Shown here: one piece after another, positions 22,187 to 34,125 of the stretch
How the letters are laid out: every line of letters starts with the position of its first letter
How positions within the stretch are numbered: position 1 is the first letter of the stretch
Source: Chaenocephalus aceratus
Lineage: Eukaryota > Chordata > Actinopteri > Perciformes > Channichthyidae
Direction: 5' to 3'
Assembly: GCA_023974075.1 (NCBI GenBank)
Contig: JAMFTG010000542.1
Coordinates: forward strand, 27,501 to 91,500
DNA length: 64,000 nucleotides
Notes under the pieces: generated by a model
Told to the model about the DNA's origin: nothing
What the model saw: only the letters and a program-made list of their open reading frames with translations
The model's database searches: none
Translations under genes and position numbers: made by a program

Positions 22187-22247
22187 TTAAATAAGGTTTA
22201 AATGCAGGATTTTTATTTGTAATAGAATATTACCATTCTATAGGCGT

Positions 22248-23222
22248 TAGTGTTGCACGGTGTAACCGATACTTGAAAGGTTACCGCGATACCCTGCCGT
22301 TAAAAACGATACGATTCCTCCGTTTCATTAGTATCGGTACTTTAAGAATGACTGGGAAAAGTATTCCGGTGAGAAAGCGCCGTTTTAATAAGAGCCGGGT
22401 GTGTTCAGCGCTCTGCTTCCACTCCCTGCTCTGCAGCCATGCCTGCAGTCCCGCCCCTCTCAAGCACGTTCTAAGTCCCTCTCCTCTCTCGTGCACTCGG
22501 CCACGCTCTAGCTGCCAGAGCATGTGAGAAAACGAGAAGCATGGCTCAAGTATTTGAGCTATATCTCTGACAGTGAGGGCAAGCCTACGGACACCACGAG
22601 GCCTGTCTGTGAGAAATGTTTTAGATCCCTGCAAATCAAGGGAGCCAACACATCAAACTTGGCAAAGCACCCGCCGACCGGCATCCAGAGCTGTTTAAAG
22701 AATTTAAGACAGACGGGTTAGCAAATGTGATAGATAACATAATTACATCATGCTCAAGCCCATGCCCTCAAAATCTAAGTCAAACATGTGTAATTTATTT
22801 TGTGACAAACGAACGTTTTCGTAGTTTGACGAGGCAATTAATGTCAATGATAACTGTCTAATATGGCTATCTTTTTAGCTAACTTACCAATGTGGCTAAC
22901 ATCTGCAATATACATTTTGTCAATTATTTATATTACTGTCCTATTACATGTTAATAAAATATAATTTGTTTTATATTTTATAAAACAAAAAAGTTGTTTG
23001 AGATGATGCTTAATTTGATTTAATATGAATTATTGTCATTTATTTTGTTTATTGTTCTCATTGTTTAAAAGTTTGTTCTGGTTCTGGTGTGAAATAAAGC
23101 ACAATAATTACATTTAAGACTTTTTCCCTTTTTTTAAGAAAAGTATCGAAAAAGAATCGGAATCGCAATTCTTGACTTGGTATCGGTATCGAAACCAAAA
23201 TGTTGGTATCGTGACAACACTA
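22248..23222 (+). mobile_element. hAT element (ZBED-like) with 8-bp TSD and empty site
   Basis: A 975-bp element. The ends TAGTGTTGCACGGT and (complement of right end) TAGTGTTGTCACGATAC are flanked by perfect 8-bp duplications ATAGGCGT (22240-22247 and 23223-23230). Zinc-finger copy 2 has a single ATAGGCGT at the same place (43951-43958), a clean empty site. GTATCGGTATCGAAACC-type repeats lie beside both ends. The interior carries a BED-finger fragment (22524-22721). Confidence 0.92.
22524..22721 (+). pseudogene. BED zinc-finger fragment of hAT transposase
   Basis: A 66-codon frame in the hAT at 22248-23222. It contains AWLKYLSYISDSEGKPTDT and then RPVCEKCFRSLQIKGANTSN followed by LAKHPP. 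This is the N-terminal BED-type C2H2 finger (C-x2-C with a downstream LAKH histidine) of ZBED1-like hAT transposases. The second zinc-binding histidine is lost to a frameshift, after which another frame (fragments PELFKEF) continues briefly. No catalytic region remains. The start at 22524 is not special; the frame is a relic. Confidence 0.65.
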
Positions 23223-23361
23223 ATAGGCGTAGTGTAGCTGTGAACGATCCCAAATACAATCCATTAATTAGGGCTGCAAAATGTCTCCCATTTTAATGAT
23301 GATTAGATTTTTAAATGCTAACACTTAACAGTTTTTTCTGTGTGTTTCATGTTTCCTGCAG

Positions 23362-24386
<1,025 letters not shown>

Positions 24387-24628
24387 CTTAATGAAATTCA
24401 AACTGAGGAGAGGCAGAGCCTCCAATCAGCAGCTCAGCTGAACACATGGAAACAGAAGCTGATGGAGGACAATGAATATGTCTTATGACAGTTCACATGA
24501 GAAAATTCTGTCTGACTGGATTAACATTGTTGCACAACATTCATATAAGACTTAAATGAACTCCATCTTTATCAACATGAGTGGAGAATATGTTTAATGT
24601 TTGTCATACTGATTTTCTGATTAATACG

Positions 24629-25081
24629 TGTTATGGAAATCTAGGACCCAACACGGCTGGAGAGTACAAGTCAAAGTGATCAAAACAAATAAATGGTGAA
24701 TCAGACAGAGCTTGTCTTTTGGGTTATTTATTTGAAGCTTCAAATACATGATACAATAAAAATAGACACAGTCTGACAGAGTATAGAATAGTCTGCCAGA
24801 GTGCGCAGTACAATGAAAAAGCAGAGGTTATATAGAAAAAGAGTGGGAATGTTATAAATCTTGTGTTCACACGGTCACATTGTTATTAGACATCTTCTGG
24901 CCTTGAGCTGTAGATAGCATAAAACGGTTCTCAGAGTAGGAAAGTTCTTGTGTGTATGAGTCTCCCAGTAGCCAAAGCAGCTCTGTGGCCTTGAAGCGCG
25001 TAGAAGAAAAGAAAACAGCACATGACATTTATGAGAAGCATTTGGTTTAAGCATAAGGATATAATAAACATTTCCACTACA
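24629..25081 (-). mobile_element. Solo LTR, minus orientation, 4-bp TSD
   Basis: A 453-bp unit starting TG and ending CA, flanked by TACG on both sides (24625-24628, 25082-25085). Copy 2 of the duplication has a single TACG (45433-45436). Read on the minus strand it has promoter and polyadenylation features: CTATATAACC at about 24825-24835 and AATAAATAACCC near 24720-24730. No internal retroviral sequence remains, so it is the product of recombination between the two LTRs. The retroelement family is not identified. Confidence 0.85.
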
Positions 25082-25616
25082 TACGTTAACCACTGACTGT
25101 TGATGAACCATTTTATTTTGGATTAAGGGCTCCAAGTTTTCCATAAAGAGATATAGGATTATTTGATGGTTTGTTCTTTATTTCTAAATGTGTTGTGTCA
25201 TTGCTATCCTGTTAATGAGTCCTGTTTTACATAAATGTACTTGTTCTCTGATTGTTTTTGCTTCTGTAACTGTAAGGGAATACATTTGCCTATTTTGTAT
25301 CCTGATTACCCAATGCCGTTACATTTAATACGTTACTCCCTAAGCCTGATTTCACCCACCTGCAACCGATTCACTAATAATCCCAAATGTTCATTTCTTC
25401 GACCCCTTGATTAGACTATTTCTTGTTTAATAATCGTTTCATCTCCTCAGGAGCAAGTTCCAGTGTCCTGCCTTTCACCTGCTGATCACCCACTGCTCAT
25501 TTAAGGTGGACTGACCTTTACAATGGACCAGCTAATCTTGGTGTCTTAATGCAAACGTTTTGTAAAGTGATGCTGGACCAAAAACGTGCTGTTGGGTCGT
25601 GTGCTCTCTGCAGGAC

Positions 25617-27095
25617 TGGGGTTACGTACTGTAACCCAGCTTCTATGAGTATATCGCTTCTATGCTATTGTATTTGCTGTAAAGTGTCTCTACTGTAGGC
25701 TATTTTTATTATATGTGCAGCACTTTGGCCCGACCAAAAATCGTTTATTTCATTTCATTTCAAACCTTTATTTATTCAGATTGGTCCCTTGAGATCATAG
25801 ATCTCTTTTTCAAGGGAGACCTGCAGCATATAGGTTCCACATGAAACATAAAACAATAAAGGACATTATACATTATATTTACAGGATACATAGTTATAGA
25901 CATTTACAAGTGCCCATTGTATCAGCAAGCATTTCATTTTGCCTAGCTTTAAAAACATGCAGAGGAATGAGATTGCTCAGTTTCAATTCTTGCTGAAGAT
26001 TGTTCCAAGCAAGTGGAGCTGCGCACATAAAAGCTGTCTTACCTAAGACAGTCCTTGCTTATAAATGTGCTATATAAATAAAACTTGATTTGATTTGATA
26101 TAGGCGCAGCCCTCTAAGGCTATCGCTATTGGGTAATACCACTGCACGTGTGCAGCACTGACAGACTTAATCCACGCCCACCTATGACGTGAGCCCCTAC
26201 GGACTCACTTCCGTATAAATAGGAAGTAGTCCCTACAATCTGCTCCCACACAAACAGCTTTTCTTCAGCTATTGGCGGAGCCAGTGGGGCCCGAACTTTA
26301 GAGGGCTGTGCCTATACTCATAGAAGCTGGGTTACAGTACGTAACCCCAATTCTATAACGTATAAGGCTTTGCCCTCTAAGGCTATCGCTATTGGGTTAA
26401 GGGCGAAGCAGGATGTAGTATACGCCCCACTGGTCCGTCCAGAAGCACAAAAACACACCTATTCAATTAATAACCCATGTCCATTTCGCCATGCGTAATG
26501 GAGCATCACATTCCCAGGGAATATAGCATTAAAAAATGAATATTCCCATAAGGGAAAAAAGGTAGGCTAAATAGGCTACCTGTCGTTACAAAAAGTAGAC
26601 CAAAGTCCCACTTGTTAAAACGATCAAAGAAGGGGAAAAGGGCAGCTCTCTCAGTGCCGACAGGCAGGAGAGAGGGCAGCCGTTGAGTCCCCGGACCCCG
26701 ACATTGCTCACTCTGACAGGACACTCAGTACTGAGTGTGTCAGAGAGGAATGGGAGACATCCCTCAAATACAAATGAATAAAAGAACAGGGGGAAGACCA
26801 AGATGCAGCAGTGCAAATGTCTTCCACTGTCATTCCTCCGTGCAACGCCGTAGAGGAGGAAAATCCTCTGGTGCTGTGCGCTTTGATGTTCTCCGGGGGA
26901 TCCACCCCAGAGGAGACATACGCCTGTGACACAGCCTCACACAGCCCGTGTGACAGGCGTTGTGCAGACAGAGGCTGCCCTATTGAGCGCTCTCTGTAAT
27001 GCACAAACAGACGAGCTGCGTAAAGCAGCCGTGCGTGCAATATAGCATGACAGCGCGCGCACGGGACAGAGGAGATGAGATGTGGCTTCTTCCTC
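25617..27095 (-). mobile_element. DIRS-type retrotransposon remnant
   Basis: The piece starts with GGGGTTACGTACTGTAACCC (25618), whose inverted copy is GGGTTACAGTACGTAACCCC (about 26325-26345). Inverted terminal repeats are a feature of DIRS elements. The minus strand encodes the C-terminal part of a tyrosine recombinase (26708-27085). The left inverted repeat is interrupted at about 25655-26099 by LINE-tail sequence. The repeat resumes with GGCGCAGCCCTCTAAGGC, which recurs near 26370 as TTTGCCCTCTAAGGC. Reverse-transcriptase and gag regions are missing. Confidence 0.75.
26708..27085 (-). pseudogene. DIRS tyrosine recombinase C-terminal fragment
   Basis: The minus-strand frame (the first 46 codons, up to 27223, come from unrelated LINE-tail sequence) reads RERSIGQPLSAQRLSHGL, then PENIKAHSTRGFSSSTAL, EDICTAASWSSP and FIHLYLRDV. 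The HSTRG block matches the H-x-x-R box of tyrosine recombinases and the Y in FIHLYL is at the position of the catalytic tyrosine. A similar order (AHSTRG, ICAAASWSS, F.R.Y..DV) is seen in DIRS-like YR elements of fish. The N-terminal half of the enzyme with the first arginine is missing, so it is inactive. Confidence 0.75.
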
Positions 27096-27700
27096 TGATG
27101 TTTGTAGCCTTTATTTAACCAGGTGAAGCCCTTGAGATCAAAAATCTCTTTTTCAAGGGTGACCTGCAGCACATTAGTTACACATGTAACATAAAAACAA
27201 CAGAACAACAATAAGGATGACATACAACATAATGTACAGGGTACAGTTTACAAACTCTATTTACAGTGACAGGTACCATGAGTATCAAACAGCATGTCAC
27301 CCAGCCGAGTTTTAAAGTGATGCAGGGGAACCAAAGTGCTCAGTTTTAAACATGTTTGCAGACTGTTCCAATTTAGTGGAGCTGCACATCTAAAAGCTTT
27401 CTTCCCAAGACAGTCCTAGCACTTGGCACATTTAATAAAACCACACTCATGAGATCTCAGGCAATAAGTACTTTCAATTCGTCGAGAGATCAGAGAGCAG
27501 ATATAAAAAGGTAGTTTACCCAACATGGCTTTGTAGATGAACATGTACCAATGACTGAGCCTCCGTACAGTTAGTGAAGGCAGACCTGCCTTGGCATACA
27601 GGTACAGTGATGCGTAAGTGCTTTACAGTTGGTAACAAATCTCAGGGCACTGTGATAGGCGGAATCTAACTTGCAGAGCTGCTGCTTTTGGGTTCATCTG
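27096..27700. repeat. LINE-tail-like repeat, second copy near 25745-26100
   Basis: Contains GCCCTTGAGATCAAAAATCT and CAAGGGTGACCTGCAGCAC. A similar segment, GTCCCTTGAGATCATAGATC with CAAGGGAGACCTGCAGCAT, is present at 25785-25835, and both go on to GACTGTTCCA/GATTGTTCCA and AAGCTTTCTT/AAGCTGTCTT. No coding sequence. Probably a reverse-oriented 3' region of a retroposon or part of a MITE; the family is not identified. Confidence 0.45.
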
Positions 27701-27864
27701 GCTTCACTGATGAAGGTCCAGGCTCCGGAGATGTGGATGTCAGGGATGTGACCTTCCAGTCGTTACATTTTAAGTTTAGATTGACTGTATTTATTTTCTT
27801 CTGCGCTGGTTCTTCTGACATGTTTGCAAGTGTATATTCTTTCTATCTGGTTAACGGCTGACAC

Positions 27865-29910
27865 TAGTGATGGCAAAATGAAGCTTTGAACGAAGCATCG
27901 AACCACTTGGACAATTGTGTCGGAAATAGGTTCATTTCTCGAAGCTTCAGTTACAGCGACCTCTCCTGGCGAAGTGCAAGGCTGCAGTGGGTTTAACGTA
28001 TCTTTGCCTTGAAATAATGAACTGAATATTCGATGCACACACACACTAAGACTGAATATCATGTTCTATTTGCAATTAAAGATTGATAATTGTGTGTATT
28101 GGGTTATTGAGAAGAGACTAGAGAGTGCTGGACATTTTTTTGGGAGGAGAGGGCCTTTTATCAGTTATTAAAGTTGAAAAGCAATGATTAAAAATACATC
28201 CATTCCGGGCTTTGAACCAGCTGCGCGGAGGACATCGCCGCATTCGGGCCGCCGGCTCGACCCACTGGGCTATCTATTCCTCAAACTATTGAACTGTTTT
28301 TATATTACTCATAATTGTCTTTTTGTTCACAACTTCTCCACATTTCGAAGTGTTTCCCGAGCCAGAACGACCTATCTTTCTTCCTGGCTTGCTCTATAAT
28401 GATACTACAATTCAAATGCAATACCAACAGCAACAACGCATACTACGACAACAACCCACACATTGCGCATTGTTTAGAGCGGTCATAAAGTGTTGAAGCG
28501 CTCAAATTTGAAACTGTTTCAACCTGTCACCTGTCATAATCGAGACGAGGCAGTGCATTGAATCGCGTGAATGGACTGCGAACCAGTCAAGTGATTCGTT
28601 CAGGAAATGAAGCAGTTGCTGCTTCGGACGTCATATGTCACGTTATTTGAAGCAGTTGCTGCTTCGGACGTCATATGTCACGTGATTTGAAGCAAGCTTC
28701 GAAGCACTAGGCTTGTTTGAGACACATTGCGGCTCGCCTCGAAAGTAGACGAGAGTAGCCGATCGCAGCCGGGGGAGGTGTCAAAAAGCTCGTCTTAAGT
28801 CGGACAGCTCGGACTCGGAGTCGGGTTGACTGGCTGGGTTTGCAATGGCGGAAATTGCGTTGGCGTTTTTCGTTGCAGATGAAGTGGATGCAATATAAAT
28901 GCTCCTCCCTCTTAATGTTTGCAAAACTGATAGGTGGACAGGCTACAAATGATCAGTCCCTTCAGATCCGCACACATGAAGCTTAATGAGCATGAATTGA
29001 ACAGACCTGCTGCTGTGTTAATTCTTTAGCTGCCACTTTAAGCTTTATGATGTGTACAACATGGATGTAATTTGATTTAATCTTGCCATTTTAAATGATG
29101 TATTCAATAAATAAGGTTAAACCAAATCATTACAATAGATTTTATTTTAATGATTTGGTTTAACTTAAAGAGAAACTTTATTGTTATTGCACATATTACA
29201 GGTACTGAGACAACGAAATGCAGTTTAGCTTCTAACCGGGTGCAACAAGCAGTGAAGTGGAAAGTAATGTACACAATCTACAGAATAACATATAGAATGA
29301 ATTGAATGATGAATAAACAGTGGGGAATGAATACACTAGATATCAGCCTGTGAGCAGTATGAACAGTGTGTATGAATATGCTAAGATATATAAGTATGAA
29401 AACGGTAAGCAGTATAGTATAAAATATAGATATTAATTTCATGATGATAAACATTGTGGAACAATGATGAAAAATGTGAATGGATGTGGCGACGTAAAAC
29501 TGACACAAAACAACAACAAACTTTTGCCAGCCAATTGGAGAGTTTCATCAGCAGCACGTGGTAAAAACCACCAATGAGCGCTCAGCTCGAGATACCAGCG
29601 AGCCGTTTCCCATCAAGCATTTCGCTTCCGCAGCTCGTGGAGAGCAACTGCGCCAACTCGCCTCGCCTCGCCTCGCTCTCAAGGCTGCGGGCGTCTTTGT
29701 CCCGCGAGATTTCAAAGTCTCATGTGGGCGAGACTCCAGAGCAAGTCGGACAAAATGACTAACCATCATGCAACGCACTAGCAAGACGTTGATCGCAACT
29801 GCGCAGGTCTGCGCAGGTCTGCGCAGGTCTTGCTTGTCTCAAACAAGCCTACTGCTTCTATGGAATAGGAAGTCCAGGGTTGAAGCTTCAGTGTCAAACT
29901 GCCATCACTT
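27865..29910. mobile_element. hAT element with 8-bp TSD and nested MITE
   Basis: The ends TAGTGATGGCA and (complement of right end) AAGTGATGGCA are flanked by perfect 8-bp duplications GCTGACAC (27857-27864, 29911-29918). Subterminal GAAGCTTCGAAGC-like motifs are abundant at both sides, as in a widespread fish hAT family. A direct duplication GAAGCAGTTGCTGCTTCGGA occurs at about 28609 and 28650. A TA-flanked MITE (28710-29849) sits inside it. No transposase frame. Confidence 0.85.
28710..29849. mobile_element. TA-flanked MITE family 2, nested
   Basis: The ends GGCTTGTTTGAGAC and GTCTCAAACAAGCC are perfect inverted repeats flanked by TA (28708-28709, 29850-29851). The right 0.7 kb recurs in inverse orientation at 57518-58140, including TTGCCAGCCAATTGGAGAG-type sequence and a retroposon-like piece (CTTTATTGTTATTGCACATA at about 29172). 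A three-copy GCGCAGGTCT repeat lies at about 29802-29830. Confidence 0.75.
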
Positions 29911-29918
29911 GCTGACAC

Positions 29919-30713
29919 ACACAGAATAACGTAACAAATAAAGTAAACAACATAACACATAAACAAATCTAAGCTTTTTTATTGGTTGTAATTTACATGG
30001 ATACATTTGAATGGTGTGACAATGTCCTATTTGATTGGGTTAAAATGTACATATTCTTCCTGTTATGTCTGCCTGCTTTATTTTTACCTAATGGAAAGTG
30101 ACCAGAGGGAGGCCTGTACTACGAAGCTGGTTCAACCTAACCTGGATATGTTTGAGTTAGCCGGTTGGCCTAATCCAAAACATACGCGCTCTCGCTAAAC
30201 TGTACTACGACGCTGGTTATCAAGTGGATAGCTCAAGCCAGCCATGTCCTATCTAGTTAGGTGCACGTTCACATGAAAGGGGTGGTATTTGGAGCATTCG
30301 ACCAATCACAAACATGGAGAAGCATACTGACAGCGCAGCGCGTCATACTTCCTGAATGAAAAGTCAACTATATAATTAGACAAATATGAAGACGTTAAAC
30401 TTTAAACATCCATGACTTAAACACTTTATCCAGGATACAAGCCACATAGTTGCACCTGCAAGCTGGTAAAAGAAAAAGTGTTTGAATGCGTACATTAACA
30501 GGTTTATGATATCACTGCTCTCGTCTAAGACACGAGTGGATCTGACTTTAATTACATTTGTCTCGAGTGTTTCGTCAACTTAATGTGTTGCTTAAAATAA
30601 TACTTCTGCATACAGTATGTGACACTGTGAGTGTTGCACGGCCAGATACGGCTCAGCTGACTCAGATAAGAAATATATGATACATTATGATGTGATATGC
30701 CGCGGACTGTACT
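29919..30713. other. Flank with a Harbinger-like terminus
   Basis: No gene. At 30109 the sequence GGCCTGTACTACGAAGCTGG resembles the start of a widespread fish DNA element; a related start in the same orientation (GGGTATACTACGAAGCAGG) is at 33375. A partial second copy, CTGTACTACGACGCTGG, is at about 30199. No matching right end was found. Confidence 0.4.
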
Positions 30714-33083
30714 CAGGGCCGCCCCTGGCCAACTTGGGGCCCCAAGCGACATTGTGAGATGAGCCCCCCCCCCCAACCGACAGGAGTGAAACACATTTTT
30801 TTGGAAACAAAGTTGGCTACTTTGCAAATATAATTCCTGTTTATTATTAGTATCAACACAGTTACTTTTGTATACAGTGAGGCAGTGTTGTAGTCAAGTC
30901 ACCAATTCACGAGTCCAAGTCACCCTCGAGTCACCACTCTTCGAGTCCGAGTCCAAGTCCGAGTCACCAAGGGAGAGTCCAAGTCGAGTCCGAGTCATCA
31001 TTACCGGTGGTCGAGTCCGAGTCCAATTCCGAGTCACCCAAGGAGTGTCCAAGTCGAGTCCGAGTCATCATTACCGGTGTTCGAGTCCGAGTCCAATTCC
31101 GAGTCACTTAAGAAGAGTCCAAGTCAAGTCCGAGTCACAAGTCTTCATGTATTAATCTTCGTGGATATATGTTTTGAAATGTAGCTGCTCCTCTACATTG
31201 CTGTTATCCTGTCTATTGAACTGCTGTGAAGCGACTTTGGCTACAATTCTTGTAATAGGTGCTATTCAAATAAAGCTTATTTCTAATATTAATATTATTA
31301 TTATATAAATAAACTATATTTAAAATGAGTTACCTTTTAGAGAAGTGATTATATTTGTATGCCAATATTTTCCTATGGTAAAGTTTTCGTTTTGCACTTT
31401 TATTTTGATAGTAATAAGATTGGGACTCTTATTTTGAAGGAACTTTTACGGGTTAAATCAGTTTACAGATAAAGATTTATCCCCAGAAAGCACATGGCTA
31501 CTTAGCATGCAAAATGACGTCATTCTGCATGTTAAGTATGTGCTTTCGTTATCGGCTGAATCTTTATTTATTGATTAGATCACGTTACTCTGATGATAGT
31601 GTTCAAGACAGCCTATATGTCTGACCTCGATCCTTAGAGTAATGTGTTACGGAGCCTTCTCTTCTATATTGTTTCCACATAACGAGCATTTTGCGCTGCT
31701 CTTTTCCAATGTGGAAGCAGAATGTGTGAAAGCATACAGCACGATGCGGGGTGTGTCTGTAGACATCTCTAGACTGGAACAGCGGGGCCCAGTACGTGAA
31801 CTCGCCATACAGGATAGAGGACATCAGACTCCAGAGAAAATGTGCTCGAGTCCGAGTCCGAGTCGGAGCGTCAATGTACGAGTCGAGTCCGAGTCATCGT
31901 GGGGGGGGGGGGGAATTCACGAGTCCGAGTCCGAGTCCAAGTCATCCTGTGCGAGAATTCACGAGTCCAAGTCCGAGTCGCGTCAATCAGTGCGCGAGTC
32001 CGAGTCGAGTCACGAGTCCCGAAAATCGGCACTCAAGTCCGACTCGAGTCCGAGTCCAGGACTCGAGTACTCCATCTCTGCGGTAAATGGTAAATGTGCA
32101 TGTACGTCTGCATTTCCTGCCAAATACTAGCCTCAAAAAGATTAAAATAAATGAATGCAAATAAACTACTTTTACAAATAATAATAATCATAATCATAAT
32201 CAATTCAATAATATAAATACTATATTATTTTTTTATAATTTAGTTGTATATAGTCAAGACAAAACATGCTTATGACATGCTCAAAAACTGATATTTCTTA
32301 AATCTGTATTCAAATGTAGTTCCCTCTGTCAGCAATGTGTCAACAACTACACACACATTTCTATCAGTATTTCTCTGTGTTGTGGTTGACATGATGATGA
32401 CTGTTAGGAGTTAAGGGGAGAGGCTGAGCATCACCATGAAATGTGCAAATTGACATAAAAATTAATAAAAGGGGAAAAAACTCCATGTTTTTTAAGCTGT
32501 AAACTTTAACTGTTATGTAAGCCAACTAGACAGACAGTTTATCACTCTTCCTCCTGTACATTAGCAGATAAAAGGCATAACATACTTGAATGAATGTTAA
32601 ATAAAGAATGCTGGAAATAACTGCATCTCCATTAGCCTATATGCTATGCAGAGACTGCCTTCTTCATGTCATGAATTGCAGCTGATGTTTTAATATGGCA
32701 ATTGGCAATTTGACTTATACAACATTCGCAAGTTGTACATTTGACTCAATAAATAACCCACCTTCGAGTGATGCTCTAGTTTCTTCATGTTTTTTTTTTC
32801 CCCCTCTTGCTTGTGCCGGACTGAAACTGTCTTTTCACCGACATCTCTTCACCTGCACTAGTGGCCGTATCAAAGCCGTGATTGGTCAGATGTCAATTCA
32901 TTGCAACGGTGTCGGGTTACAGGCGTGCTCCCCTTCTCACCTCTCACTCTCACTCTCGCGGGGGTGCGCAGAGAACTGAGTGGAGAACTGCGCACAGCAG
33001 CTGAGGCCCTCTGGGCGGGGCCCCCTGCACAAGGCGGGCCCCATGCAGCCTGCGTGATTGGCCTGTAGGGAGGGGCGGCCCTA
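30714..33083. mobile_element. hAT-like element with nested GAGTCC-rich MITE
   Basis: The left end CAGGGCCGCCCCTGGCC and the right end GGGGCGGCCCTA are inverted over about 12 bp. The candidate 8-bp duplication is poor (ACTGTACT versus ATGTTACT), so the boundaries rest on the inverted ends. Just inside lie GGGGCCCCAAGC and GGGGCCCCCTGC. The interior is AT-rich and non-coding except for the nested GAGTCC element (30883-32080). Confidence 0.6.
30883..32080. mobile_element. GAGTCC-rich MITE pair
   Basis: Starts CAGTGTTGTAGTCAAGTCAC and ends GACTCGAGTACTCCATCTCTG-like (GAGTACTCCATCTCTG). Two blocks (about 30900-31140 and 31840-32070) are built of GAGTCCGAGTCCAAGTC repeats, separated by about 0.7 kb of unique AT-rich sequence. 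Similar GAGTCC elements are common hAT-type MITEs in fish. A G-run of 12 is at about 31900. The repeats make long arginine/serine frames in several phases that are not genes. Confidence 0.65.
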
Positions 33084-33374
33084 ATGTTACTTTGATCCGG
33101 TTACTTATGTTGTGGCAGATATTTAAGTAAGCTTTCTTAAAGCTAATGTTATAATAGTCAGATTGCTCTGAAGATGGAGGTGATATTCTATTAATGTTCA
33201 CGTTCACACAGTCGGTGATTTTTGCCGGCCGTCTTTCCTGCAACGGCAGTTTAAACTGTATTTCCTTTCTCCTGTAAATGACTTGATCGCTTTAAACTCT
33301 GCACACTGAGCTCTGATTGGTCAGCAGGCAGTGCTTTCACTGAGTTGAGCTCTTAGCTTGCAACCTAACCTGGG

Positions 33375-33500
33375 GGGTATACTACGAAGCAGGATTTTCG
33401 CTTAGCCGGCTAACTTCAGGGAAAACTGAAGTACGTTACAGTACGAGGGTCTGGTCTCTCTCATTGTTGAGACAGTAAATAAAAATTACCTGCCTGACGG
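33375..33500. repeat. Harbinger-like left terminus fragment
   Basis: GGGTATACTACGAAGCAGGA followed by CGCTTAGCCGGCTAAC resembles the terminus at 30109 (TGTACTACGAAGCTGG, GAGTTAGCCGG) in the same orientation. It is a truncated end only. Confidence 0.4.
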
Positions 33501-33535
33501 TTTCAAACGATTGATGTTTTTCAAAACTAATATAT

Positions 33536-33758
33536 GTGAAGAAATACATTAACCTAGCTTTTGAATACAGATTCCAGTTAGCTCTGGTCCAAACTAATTG
33601 TTCGGTTAATTACACAAGTCCAACATGCACAAAACAACCACACATGGCATCTTTGCTGGTTGAAGCTTTGGTAACAGTTGTGCCCTGGTTTGGCTCCAGA
33701 ACAGTGGACTCCGTTGAGGTTAAAATACATGATTGTACGCAACCAATACCCCTAGGCC
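33536..33758 (+). pseudogene. Endogenous retrovirus env, 5' remnant before the hAT
   Basis: An open frame that contains cysteine pairs and N-x-S/T sites and would sit directly upstream of the env sequence that resumes after the hAT at 35239. I infer it is part of the surface subunit, because removing the hAT and one target duplication brings the two halves together at CCCTAGGC. Reading is interrupted soon after the junction. No upstream gag or pol is present in the window, so this is a 5'-truncated provirus. Confidence 0.4.
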
Positions 33759-33955
33759 AGGGGTGCCCACACTTTTTGGGCCGGTGGGCTACTTTGAAAT
33801 GACCAGCTCACCGAGGTCTACCAACCAAAAATAAAATCCCAAATTGCAAGGAGCTGAATAACACGTTTTATGTATACATGGGATAACTAAAACAACTCTA
33901 TTTGGGTTCTTGAACAGAAACAAATACATGAATACATAAAACTAAAATGGCATGT

Positions 33956-34125
<170 letters not shown>

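Noticed and set aside
31642..32130. A 162-codon serine/glutamate-rich frame
   Set aside because: It follows the GAGTCC repeats of a MITE, and overlapping frames are equally open.
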